Source of the DNA: Kocuria coralli | Lineage (GTDB): Bacteria; Actinomycetota; Actinomycetes; Actinomycetales; Micrococcaceae | Assembly: GCF_008831305.1 (NCBI RefSeq) | Contig: NZ_ML708630.1 | Location: 1-33,820 of the forward strand | Direction of reading: 5' to 3' | Length of the DNA stretch: 33,820 nt | In this document: in pieces, positions 17,701 to 24,077 of the stretch | How the letters are laid out: each line of letters starts with the position of its first letter | Numbering within the stretch: position 1 is the first letter of the stretch | The notes under the pieces: model-generated | Databases searched by the model: none | What the model was told of the DNA's origin: nothing | What the model saw: the letters and a program-made list of their open reading frames with translations, nothing else | Position numbers and translations under genes: made by a program

Positions 17701-18455
17701 AGCCGGTCCAGGTGCTCCAGCGACAGCGCCAGCCCGGTCCGGCTGTCCCAACCCCCTGTGATGGACATGATCAGCCGGGCATCGAGGGCGACGAGGTCGC
17801 GCATCATCCGTTCCCAGCGGGTACGGAATAGATCCACCCTCTCCTGGACGCTCAGATGCGCGTACGGGTTCTCCCGGCGCGGGTAGAAGCGCTCGATGGA
17901 CCACGTGCCGAGCTCCAGCGAGTGGTTGGGCAGCAGCGCCTCCACCCCCAGCCGCGGTGTGCGACCCCACATGGTCAGAAAGCTCGCCAACCCCTGCTCG
18001 GGGGTGCGCAGCGGATGCGGCTGCAGGCGGTTGACCAGCTCCACGTGGCTGGCCACCACATCGGCAGTCTCGGAGAAGTGCACCGTCCTCATCCCGGTGG
18101 CGTCCTGGTAGAGCACGGGAGCACGATCCCCGGGCCCACCGCGGAGGATGATGTAGCGACCTCCATAGAGGTCGAGCTGCTCCAGGAAGGCCTCCTCGGA
18201 GCGCCCGAGGGCTTCCACCAGACGCTCCGAGGGCGTCAGCTCGCGAACGTCGTCACCCGCGTAGAGCAGCAGACCGTAGCTCAGCACCCATTCGCCGTCC
18301 TCGCCGACCGCCAAGGAGGGCTCCACCGCGGGGTCGTGAGAGAAGAACCAACCTGAGCCCTGCAAGGCCAACGTCAGCCAGCCGGTCGGCACCTCCAGTG
18401 CATCACCCGTGCGTAGGAGCGCGAATCCGCGGGGGAACAGGCGGGAAGCGGCCAC
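14745..18455 (-). CDS. Giant multidomain protein: asparagine-synthetase-like module plus two tandem alpha/beta-hydrolase modules
   Basis: A protein of 1236 residues from GTG 18455, chosen because gagagaag lies just upstream; a GTG at 18494 would add 13 residues without a ribosome-binding site. Residues 1-180 resemble the N-terminal half of an asparagine synthetase with no catalytic Cys2; residues about 181-475 hold the PP-loop IMSITGGWDSR (229-239), where Trp replaces the usual Lys/Val. Residues about 507-637 look like a beta-sandwich. Two hydrolase modules follow: elbow YFGSSAGGFW (Ser796) with Asp879/881 and His915 in AGHNP, and elbow LTGASAGGFAAL (Ser1087). The second module matches the stand-alone rightward hydrolase. 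It may form an amide or acyl link on the glycan and also trim or transfer acyl groups. It is the second gene of the leftward operon. Confidence 0.78.
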   Translation of the reverse strand: MAASRLFPRGFALLRTGDALEVPTGWLTLALQGSGWFFSHDPAVEPSLAVGEDGEWVLSYGLLLYAGDDVRELTPSERLVEALGRSEEAFLEQLDLYGGRYIILRGGPGDRAPVLYQDATGMRTVHFSETADVVASHVELVNRLQPHPLRTPEQGLASFLTMWGRTPRLGVEALLPNHSLELGTWSIERFYPRRENPYAHLSVQERVDLFRTRWERMMRDLVALDARLIMSITGGWDSRTGLALSLEHLDRLALFTYSTKATVTRKSTKLQRSLVRDRTLVEQLLQLIPPVSHTYFYTDEPKLRLTPGQREHMATNALVKHGRWLLPHYLQAFPEDHVIHLRGNAAAVGKSPWTRKRDEDSFEALEQERSIRTGKDDDDIPDAQRQEDFRAGYERWGYDGDLHGLHRKDLFYWEVRLGRWSAEICNETDIAFETCATMNVRALLELTLSFPLEQRHSSFFYSELINSAAPPLNFPGFNDYRNLYEITRDKGGDGAGSPTGLPLQGHLEIRGPQGHELLAAKGAQLIIPQEHFLPASAAHRVFEPTAQDGELRFTLSSTYGYAAAAGHWRCQVWVDGRMHTSWDGGISKAPVHVTVTDLRAGSIVSVAVMALVDRHATASWSNASRAQIEDIVFEAKDPAGQTCVALDAPRSTRPQYNADPPCLAPADLGTLLAEFFPLDEPTRLDVDLGDCLVPLLVVRREPTEDARVITLFNGAVDLERSQGQPVFQRSTWWQDIPWSQIYVADPGTIGPEALSLAWGQVSRDVTAVPATVEAVRLLASVLGAQSAEQRTYFGSSAGGFWAWSAAILDTGSRAVVNNAQIDWTRWMAGAVNELRAARFDGILPATIRSQYPTRTSVLQLWKHRKKPARIDYWVNVASDHDRVVDLPQVESFMREHPTLTEGLCIHHYEDAVAGHNPMVKADVLRAVRAADAGSAVPRGNPKGAPGRHVAETVEDLPELRWRPSEVPDFLNTAASVRHTIADPSGASLPMNSLLLRRDASDTLVVPLHGTLDRKKHGLPYFERFQEFRDLPHHVLFLADPTLYASPNLRVGWYAGTTEEVVPERIAGMIQEAARQLGASKVILTGASAGGFAALSLAPRIKDSLAVAFSPQTDIRPYAQGGPAKTLIESAFPGYDTVADLARDQPGRVDLSSLYRQYTGGRAWFIQNTGDEPNMRKHMIPFQNVTGDRVAFVLEHHCKGTNPPTPRRIRSWIDYACSHFDGDPQANRLQVRAEGQP

Positions 18456-18470
18456 AGATCTTCTCTCACT

Positions 18471-18478
18471 GGGGGGGG
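18471..18478. repeat. Homopolymer tract G8 (C8 in the transcript)
   Basis: Eight consecutive G residues on the + strand lie 16 bases upstream of the preferred start of the giant leftward gene and just before its ribosome-binding site. The tract would also shift the frame between the upstream GTG (18494) and the gene if it changed length. Such tracts are prone to slippage. Confidence 0.6.
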
Positions 18479-18526
18479 TGGGTCGGCCGAGCACGGCACG
18501 ACAGGGGAGGGTGCGCTGGCGCGGGG

Positions 18527-19687
18527 TCAGTCCTGGGGCAGGTCCGGATTGAAGTCCGCGATCCGCTCACCGATACCGAACATCTGCTCGATCGCGGCGA
18601 TCGTCCGCTCGGCCGCCCGGCCGTCGCCGTAGGGGTTCACGGCGTTGGCCATGGCCTCGTAGATGCCCTGCTGGTGCAGCAGGGTGTCCACTTCCTCCAC
18701 GATGCGCTCCTCGTCCGTCCCGATGAGCTTGACCGTCCCGGCCGTCACGGCCTCCGGACGCTCGGTGTTCTCGCGCATGACCAGGACCGGCTTGCCCAGG
18801 GAGGGAGCCTCCTCCTGCACGCCGCCGGAATCGGTCAGCACGATGTCGGCCACGGCGAGCATGCGGGTGAACTCCCCGTAGGCCATGGGCTCGGTGACGT
18901 GGACGTTGGGCTTGCCCTCGATGGCGGGCAGGACGGCCTCCCGGACCACCGGGTTGCGGTGCGCGGGCAGCACGATCGTCAGATCGGGCTCCGCCTCGGC
19001 GATGCGGGCCAGGGCTCGTCCCACGCCGCGCATGGCCTCGCCCTGGTTCTCCCGCCGATGGGTGGTGACCAGGAGTGTCTTACCGGAACGCTGGGCGATC
19101 TCCTCCAGCTGGGGATCGGAGAAGGGGAGCGCCTTCGCCACGGTGTGGTGCAGGGCGTCGATCACCGTGTTGCCGGTGACCACCACGTCCTCGCCGTTGA
19201 TCGACTCGGCGATCAGGTTCCGCTTGGAGATATCGGTCGGAGCCAGGTGGAGGCTGGTGATCTGGGAGGTGATCTTCCGGTTGGCCTCCTCCGGGAACGG
19301 GGAGAAGAGGTTGAATGAACGAAGGCCGGCCTCGGCGTGGATGACGGGGATCCCGCGGTAGAAGGCCGCGATGGCGCCGGCGGTCGACGTCGTCGTGTCA
19401 CCCTGGACCACCACGGCGTCGGGAGTCTTCTCCTCGAAGATGGCGTCCAGGCCCTCGACCGTGCGGGTGAGCACGCCGTTCAGGGTCTGGCGCGGCTGGA
19501 TGATGTTCAGATCGTGATCCGGGGTGATGTCGAAGATCTCGTTGACCTGATCCAGCATCTCCCGGTGCTGGCCCGTCACGGTGACCACGCACTCGAAGTT
19601 CGGCGACTCCTTGAGCGCCTTCACGATGGGGGCCATTTTGATGGCCTCGGGCCGGGTGCCGTAGATGGGCATGATGGTCAGGGTCAT
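18527..19687 (-). CDS. wecB: UDP-N-acetylglucosamine 2-epimerase (non-hydrolysing)
   Basis: A complete 386-residue enzyme that interconverts UDP-GlcNAc and UDP-ManNAc. It opens with the family motif GTRPEAIKMAP (10-20), followed by VTGQHREMLDQV. The expected catalytic acids and base are present: Asp97 in VQGDTTT, Glu119 in HAEAGLRS, Glu133/134 in PFPEEANR and His210 in VTTHRRENQGE. The C-terminal part contains LTDSGGVQEEAPSLGKPVLV and MRENTERPEA, which bind the nucleotide. Length is normal for the family. A ggaagaag ribosome-binding site precedes ATG 19687. It is the first gene of the leftward glycan operon and would feed a ManNAc-containing polymer; ManNAc or ManNAcA is a frequent component of Gram-positive secondary wall polymers, some of which are pyruvylated. 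Confidence 0.96.
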   Translation of the reverse strand: MTLTIMPIYGTRPEAIKMAPIVKALKESPNFECVVTVTGQHREMLDQVNEIFDITPDHDLNIIQPRQTLNGVLTRTVEGLDAIFEEKTPDAVVVQGDTTTSTAGAIAAFYRGIPVIHAEAGLRSFNLFSPFPEEANRKITSQITSLHLAPTDISKRNLIAESINGEDVVVTGNTVIDALHHTVAKALPFSDPQLEEIAQRSGKTLLVTTHRRENQGEAMRGVGRALARIAEAEPDLTIVLPAHRNPVVREAVLPAIEGKPNVHVTEPMAYGEFTRMLAVADIVLTDSGGVQEEAPSLGKPVLVMRENTERPEAVTAGTVKLIGTDEERIVEEVDTLLHQQGIYEAMANAVNPYGDGRAAERTIAAIEQMFGIGERIADFNPDLPQD

Positions 19688-19731
19688 GAGGGCTTCTTCC
19701 CGCTGCTGCAGTCAGCTTCTTTGGTGTTCGA

Positions 19732-19768
19732 GGGGGACTTCCAAGAAGCATAAATGAGGATGTCCCCC
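19732..19768 (-). promoter_or_regulatory. Candidate promoter/operator region of the epimerase operon
   Basis: A 7-bp inverted repeat (gggggac at 19732-19738, gtccccc at 19762-19768) flanks a TATGCT hexamer (minus strand, 19752-19747) that resembles a -10 box about 60 bases before the epimerase start. No good -35 box is visible at standard spacing, so the promoter reading is tentative; the repeat could be a binding site for the neighbouring response regulator. Confidence 0.3.
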
Positions 19769-19800
19769 ATTACGTGGTGCGCGACGCCACGTCACGCCGG

Positions 19801-20487
19801 TCAGAGCTCAACCATGCCGGCCCGGTGAGCTGCGATGACCAGCTGCAACCTGTCCCGGACCCCGAACTTGCTCACCAGGTGAGTCACATGCTGTTTCACG
19901 GATTTCTCGGTGATTCCGAGCGTGTCGGCGATCTCCTTGTTGCGGCATCCCGTGGCCAGGTGCCGCAGCACCTCCGCCTCCCGAGTGGTGAGGGTGACGG
20001 CCGGGGGCAGTTCGTCACGCCTGTCGGATTCCCGCAGGTGCCCGACGACGGCGTCCAGGGCCGTGGGGGAGAGCTCCGTCTTCCCGGAGACGGCTCGGCG
20101 GACGGTGGTCAGGATCCTCTCGGGGGGATCCGACTTCAGCACGTAGCCCAGCGCCCCGGCACGGAGTGCGGGCACGACGGCGTCCGCGGTGGTGAATGTG
20201 GTGATCATGACCACCTGGGTGGCAGGCAGGATGCGCAGCAGCTCGGCGGTGGCCTCCACCCCGTCCACCCGGGGCATCTGGATGTCCATCAGCACGATGT
20301 CCGGTCGGAGGTTCGCCGCCATCTGCACCGCCCCGCGGCCGTCGGCGGCGGTTCCCACCACTTCCATGTCGCCGGCACTGGCCAGGTACACGGACAGCGT
20401 CTCGCGGACCACGGCCTCGTCGTCGGCGATCAGGACCCGGTACGGGCGGCCGGTAGCACCCGTACGGGCACCAGGATGTCTGCTCAA
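19801..20487 (-). CDS. NarL/FixJ-type response regulator
   Basis: A 228-residue two-component regulator. The receiver domain has the acidic pair in LIADDEA (Asp22, Asp23), the phosphoacceptor Asp68 in VLMDIQMPRVDG, a Thr switch in VMITTFT and the conserved Lys in GYVLKSD. After a linker, a LuxR-type helix-turn-helix covers TLTTREAEVLRHLATG and KEIADTLGITEKSVKQHVTHL near residues 160-205. The start appears to be TTG at 20487; no better ATG or GTG lies before the receiver domain. It is divergent from the peptide-kinase pair, 189 bases away, and should be its partner. It ends 113 bases upstream of the epimerase start on the same strand, so readthrough or direct control of the glycan operon is possible. 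Confidence 0.93.
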   Translation of the reverse strand: MSRHPGARTGATGRPYRVLIADDEAVVRETLSVYLASAGDMEVVGTAADGRGAVQMAANLRPDIVLMDIQMPRVDGVEATAELLRILPATQVVMITTFTTADAVVPALRAGALGYVLKSDPPERILTTVRRAVSGKTELSPTALDAVVGHLRESDRRDELPPAVTLTTREAEVLRHLATGCRNKEIADTLGITEKSVKQHVTHLVSKFGVRDRLQLVIAAHRAGMVEL

Positions 20488-20676
20488 GGGAACCGCCTAT
20501 ACTGCCGAGTCCGTTAAATCTTGTGGCTTTCATGACACGATGACGGATTCCTCCGCACAAGTCGCCAGTTTGAGAATATCCTGGATACGTGCGGAATGGA
20601 TCCTGACTCCCCAGGTCAGGCGTCCTGCTTGCTCCGCGCATCCCCCCGCCCCGTCTCGCATCCTGCAGGAGTACCA
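20488..20676. promoter_or_regulatory. Divergent promoter region of the two-component system
   Basis: The 189 bases between the response regulator and the peptide gene must hold promoters for both directions. A TATACT hexamer at 20498-20503 on the + strand looks like a -10 box but has no matching -35 box. The region is noticeably AT-richer than its flanks around 20510-20530. Autoregulation by the response regulator would be expected to act here. Confidence 0.4.
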
Positions 20677-20883
20677 ATGCCGATTCTCAACCGCTCTCGA
20701 AAAGCCGCAGCCGCAGCCGCCATCGCCGGGTCCATGTTCCTCAGTGGAAGCCTGGCGACGGTCGCGATTGCACCCTCCATCGGGGCTGCCCCCGCACCGG
20801 CCCAGACCACCTCCGTGGTCAAGGCCGAGCCCGGCGTGTTCGTCAGCCTGCTGTGCCTCTACTACGGGCGCTGCTCGAGGTAA
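20677..20883 (+). CDS. Small secreted peptide with C-terminal cysteine pair, candidate signal precursor
   Basis: A 68-residue peptide beginning at ATG 20677, preceded by AGGAG at 20667-20671 with a 5-base spacing, the strongest site in the area; an in-frame ATG at 20596 lacks one. Residues 1-10 are basic, 11-38 hydrophobic and Ala-rich, then an Ala-Pro segment (GAAPAPAQ) ends in a likely signal-peptidase site after Ala42. The mature part would be about 26 residues, ending FVSLLCLYYGRCSR with Cys60 and Cys66 six positions apart, suited to a disulfide ring. Its TAA (20881-20883) is one base before the GTG of the kinase, so the two are translationally coupled. Nothing in it looks enzymatic. I infer a ligand, or a small membrane or secreted modulator, for the adjoining kinase. 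Confidence 0.68.
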   Translation: MPILNRSRKAAAAAAIAGSMFLSGSLATVAIAPSIGAAPAPAQTTSVVKAEPGVFVSLLCLYYGRCSR

Positions 20884-20884
20884 T

Positions 20885-22207
20885 GTGACGCCCGATTCAT
20901 CCGACGTGGGTCCGTGGACCGCGATTCAGCGCCGCTGGCCTGAACTGCGGGTCACGGACCCACTACCTGTTCCCGCGCTCCTCCGCGTCGGTCTCAGCGT
21001 GGTCGTCGCCATGCTGTGCCTTTTCGACGTACTGCAGTTCACCATCACCGGTATCCATGTCTCGCAATCGCCTGGAACCGATCCCTGGATGGAGGTCCTG
21101 GGTACCGTTGGCGGCACCTATCTGCCCATACTGGGCACGCTGGCCGGGCCCCGACTGGGCATCAGCACACTGGTCTTCGCCTACGCCCTGGCGCTGATGA
21201 CGCAGTCGACCTATGCCGTGTTCGTGCCAGGTGTCCTGTGCACCCTCGTTCTCACCATGTGGCTGCGCTGGGGCGTGGGCCTGACGGTCCTCGGCGCTCA
21301 GTGGCTCGCCGCCCTTGGCCTGGGAATCTTCGTCACCGAAACAGATGCATGGGCCGAGGTCGTCGCGCTGTGGGCACTACTCAGCTTCGGCGCGCTCCTC
21401 GGTTTCACCACGCGGTTCTTCCGATGCCGCACACTCCTATCCGCGCGCACCATCGCCCGCCTGGAGCACGATGCCGCCCTGGTGCGCGCCGCAGAACGAC
21501 AAGAACTGGCCCGTGAACTGCATGATCTGGTCGCCCACAACGTCACGGCCACCGCGCTGCGCGCCAATGCAGGATTGCTCTCCCAGGACGCGGACATGCA
21601 GCGCACGGCGCTGAGGGATATCGCCAACGGCGCCAGCGGGACCATCGCCGACCTGCGCAGGCTGGTCAGCATCCTGCGCGAGGAACCCGTGGGCATCTCG
21701 GCCACCCGGATCTCCCCGCTCGACGGATCGAGTCAGTCCGCCGACTCCTCCAAGCCCGCCCCGCCCACACCCACGATGTCCATGGTTCTGCAGAACAGCG
21801 TGCAGATCCTGCGGGACTCCGGCTTCAGGAACATCGAGGTCCAGGAAGGACCGGACTGGGAGTACGTCACCACCTCGGTCCGCAGCGCCTGCCAGCGGGT
21901 GGTCCAGGAGGCCTGCGCCAATATCGTCCGCCACGGTTCGCCCGCCGGTCCCGTCTCCATCCGCGTGGAGATCGTCAGAAACCGCGCCCGCGGTCCGCGC
22001 GCGGAGGTGGAGGTCTCCAACAAACTCGCCCACGCCCGCCGTCGTGAGGTCTCCACGCCGGCGGCGGTACTGAGCACCGGCGGATTCGGTTTGCTGGGCC
22101 TCCGGGAACGCGTGTCGGTCTTCGGCGGCGAGCTGACCAGCGGGCCCAGAGAGGGCCGCTGGATCGTCCACGCACGGCTGCCCCTGCAGGAGATCGATCT
22201 GCCCTAG
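20885..22207 (+). CDS. NarL-family membrane sensor histidine kinase
   Basis: A 440-residue kinase starting at GTG 20885; the frame is open far upstream but that part overlaps the peptide and regulator genes. Residues about 31-178 hold five or six hydrophobic segments with only short loops, so there is no large external sensor domain. A coiled stretch leads to the HisKA_3 dimerisation helix RQELARELHDLVAHNVTATA, with phosphoacceptor His213. The ATPase domain has the N-box QEACANIVRH (341-350) and the G-box GGFGLLGLRERV (399-410). The usual Asp-x-Gly-x-Gly box between them is not visible; the corresponding strand reads VEVSNKLAHA. It is co-transcribed with the small peptide and would phosphorylate the divergent NarL-type regulator. 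Confidence 0.92.
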   Translation: MTPDSSDVGPWTAIQRRWPELRVTDPLPVPALLRVGLSVVVAMLCLFDVLQFTITGIHVSQSPGTDPWMEVLGTVGGTYLPILGTLAGPRLGISTLVFAYALALMTQSTYAVFVPGVLCTLVLTMWLRWGVGLTVLGAQWLAALGLGIFVTETDAWAEVVALWALLSFGALLGFTTRFFRCRTLLSARTIARLEHDAALVRAAERQELARELHDLVAHNVTATALRANAGLLSQDADMQRTALRDIANGASGTIADLRRLVSILREEPVGISATRISPLDGSSQSADSSKPAPPTPTMSMVLQNSVQILRDSGFRNIEVQEGPDWEYVTTSVRSACQRVVQEACANIVRHGSPAGPVSIRVEIVRNRARGPRAEVEVSNKLAHARRREVSTPAAVLSTGGFGLLGLRERVSVFGGELTSGPREGRWIVHARLPLQEIDLP

Positions 22208-22208
22208 T

Positions 22209-22226
22209 GGGGGAGGGTCTTTCCCC
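22209..22226 (+). terminator. Weak hairpin after the kinase gene
   Basis: gggga at 22210-22214 can pair with tcccc at 22222-22226 around a 7-base loop, two bases after the kinase stop, followed by gttctgt. The stem is short, so this is only a candidate terminator. Confidence 0.3.
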
Positions 22227-22364
22227 GTTCTGTATACGAGCCTGAGAGCCGGGACTCGATGTCTGTGCGGTACGGTGGACACGACATCTTCATGTAAACG
22301 CGGTCCCCACCGATACGCCGCGCCCCTGCCCCTCCCGTTCTGATTCATCTAAGGTGATGACGCC

Positions 22365-23030
22365 GTGAAACTCGGACACCGCCCAGAGCACTCCAGGATC
22401 CATTTCAAAGTCCAAGACGCCACTGGACTGAACATGGTCCTCAGCCGGGACGTGCTCCGGCGTACCTACGCGGCCGTCAAAGAGCTGTGCCGCCACTTCT
22501 GCGAGACCGCGGCCGATTCGGATGGGAACGCACTGTCGATCTCGTTCATCGAATCGCAAAGCGGAGACATCGTCTTCATCGTGGACGATCTGGGTGAGCT
22601 CTCATCCGCGTCTCACCACAGGCTGCGCAGATTCCATCGGGACTCCCCCTCCTCGGACGGCATTCGACTCGCCGCTCAAGCGGCCATGCGGAATACGGTG
22701 TTCCTGGCTCAAGCGACCATGTTCGCGTTCGAGTTCGGGGGAGTACGGCCCGTTCCCGCATCCCAAGACGGTCTCGTGGACCTGGTGTCCGAGGAGACCT
22801 CCCAGCGCCTCCGCGTTCCCGCCGAGGTGGCCCGTGCATTGCTTGATCCCGACATGCAGGACACCATGCGCGAGTTCTTCGCGGCGATCGGCGAGCAGGG
22901 CGCAGCGTCGATCGTGATCGGCCTGGACCCCGATACCCCGGAGCGCCGACTCGAATTCCTGATCCCCGCGATCGATGACGTCATTGACTTCGTCGACGGC
23001 GCGCCGCTGCCTGTCCAAGGACCTGCCTGA
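22365..23030 (+). CDS. Protein of unknown function (221 residues)
   Basis: I do not recognise the family. GTG 22365 is preceded by aaggtg at a 9-base spacing; the ATG just upstream (22357) runs into a stop after three codons. The protein is soluble, without signal peptide or membrane segments. It alternates strands and helices: IHFKVQDATG, a helix SRDVLRRTYAAVKELCRHF, then LSISFIESQSGDIVFIVDDL, a second helical stretch RLAAQAAMRNTVFLAQATM, and a C-terminal half with LLDPDMQDTMREFFAAIGE and ASIVIGLDPDTPE. It is convergent with another unrecognised gene of similar size and layout. Transcription is rightward after the kinase, separated by 157 bases, so it probably has its own promoter. Confidence 0.75.
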   Translation: MKLGHRPEHSRIHFKVQDATGLNMVLSRDVLRRTYAAVKELCRHFCETAADSDGNALSISFIESQSGDIVFIVDDLGELSSASHHRLRRFHRDSPSSDGIRLAAQAAMRNTVFLAQATMFAFEFGGVRPVPASQDGLVDLVSEETSQRLRVPAEVARALLDPDMQDTMREFFAAIGEQGAASIVIGLDPDTPERRLEFLIPAIDDVIDFVDGAPLPVQGPA

Positions 23031-23074
23031 GGGCGCTCAGCCCCGGGGATTCAGGCTCCTGAGGGTTCAGGCGC

Positions 23075-23854
23075 TCAGTCCAGAGGGCCCATGCCCGAGA
23101 TGCCGGTCCCGAAAACCTGCCGCCGTTGCGTGCTGGTCATCAGTTCCCGTAGAGGGGCGTCGTCGAAGATCGCTTTGGCCAACAGCACCTCGAAATCGGA
23201 ACTCTTCACCTGCTGATGGAACTCCTCCGTCAGATCCAGGACGATCTCGTGCCTCCTGTTCGGGCACGTGGGGTCGCGCACCACGACGATGGTCTTGAGG
23301 TCCGGTAGGAGAAAGCTGGTCAGCATCTGCCGGGACGCCGCGGCAACCTCCGGGACGGAGAAGAAGAGTGTGAACACCAGAACCGGAATCCTGAAGGTGC
23401 GACGCTCGTCGATGACCACGGTGCAGAAACCGTCGTCGTCGCCTTTGGAGCTGACCCGGATGCTCTTCGCAACGACCAGAGGAGGAACGCTCTGGATGGT
23501 CGCGGCGAGCATTTCCGCGCCCTTGCGCAGCCACATGTGAGCCGCTTGACGCTTGGCCTCCGGCACGGGAAGCAGAAACCGCCAGACGGCCGACCTGGGG
23601 TCCATGGCCACCAGCTGGATGGTGTACGTGCCCGGCACGGGGCTCTGGTAGTTGACCGCGATCTGGGGCAACCGGTCGCCCATGTCCTGATCTTGGACCA
23701 TCAGCGAAACACTATGATTCAACATGGAAAGCATGCCACGGCGGGTGGCTTGCAGAACGGCTTCGGAGGGAACGAAGGGGCCATTCTTCCCCTCCAATCG
23801 AACCTCTACATCCACGTGGGTGATCAGCGCTTCACCTCGTCGCGGCAGACTCAT
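23075..23854 (-). CDS. Protein of unknown function (259 residues)
   Basis: The family is not recognised. ATG 23854 has a strong gagaggag ribosome-binding site seven bases upstream. The protein is soluble, with no signal peptide or membrane helix. Its start (HVDVEVRLEGKNG followed by a helix SEAVLQATRRGMLSMLN) has the same strand-then-helix order as the convergent gene at 22365-23030, and both end in an acidic helix of the type ELMTSTQR or EFFAAIGE; a distant relationship is possible but cannot be shown by eye. Three strand-rich segments (TIQLVAMD, FCTVVIDERR, TIVVVRD) suggest a beta-rich core. A CTCACTG-spaced TATACT box lies about 100 bases upstream. Confidence 0.75.
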   Translation of the reverse strand: MSLPRRGEALITHVDVEVRLEGKNGPFVPSEAVLQATRRGMLSMLNHSVSLMVQDQDMGDRLPQIAVNYQSPVPGTYTIQLVAMDPRSAVWRFLLPVPEAKRQAAHMWLRKGAEMLAATIQSVPPLVVAKSIRVSSKGDDDGFCTVVIDERRTFRIPVLVFTLFFSVPEVAAASRQMLTSFLLPDLKTIVVVRDPTCPNRRHEIVLDLTEEFHQQVKSSDFEVLLAKAIFDDAPLRELMTSTQRRQVFGTGISGMGPLD

Positions 23855-23952
23855 GTCTGAACTCCTCTCGGTCGCGGGCAGAGAAACGCGGCCGGGTCGC
23901 CTTCAAAATGTAATGCCTGCCAGCGGGGGAGAAGGCAGACAACGACGTAGCG

Positions 23953-23981
23953 AGTATACGGTCAGTGAGGGACAAGTTCAT
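23953..23981 (-). promoter_or_regulatory. Candidate promoter of the 259-residue unknown gene
   Basis: On the minus strand TATACT (23958-23953) matches the -10 consensus at five of six positions and is preceded, with 17-base spacing, by ATGAAC (23981-23976), a poor -35 match. It lies about 100 bases upstream of the ATG at 23854. Confidence 0.3.
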
Positions 23982-24028
23982 TCTTAGACCTGTAAACCCC
24001 GGTCCTCGTGTCTTCGCGCGTCCCGGCT

Positions 24029-24056
24029 CGGGGCCAGAGACGCCGCTCGGGCCCCG
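24029..24056. terminator. Candidate hairpin after the UbiB-like gene
   Basis: A 7-bp GC stem (cggggcc at 24029-24035, ggccccg at 24050-24056) with a 14-base loop lies 22 bases after the stop of the leftward kinase-like gene. There is no T-run. Confidence 0.35.
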
Positions 24057-24077
24057 CCGTCAAAAGGTGCGTGAACG

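Noticed and set aside
20189-20884. Upstream extension of the kinase frame
   Set aside because: The frame is open but covers the response regulator and peptide genes; GTG 20885, with cgagg before it and the transmembrane region following, is the credible start.
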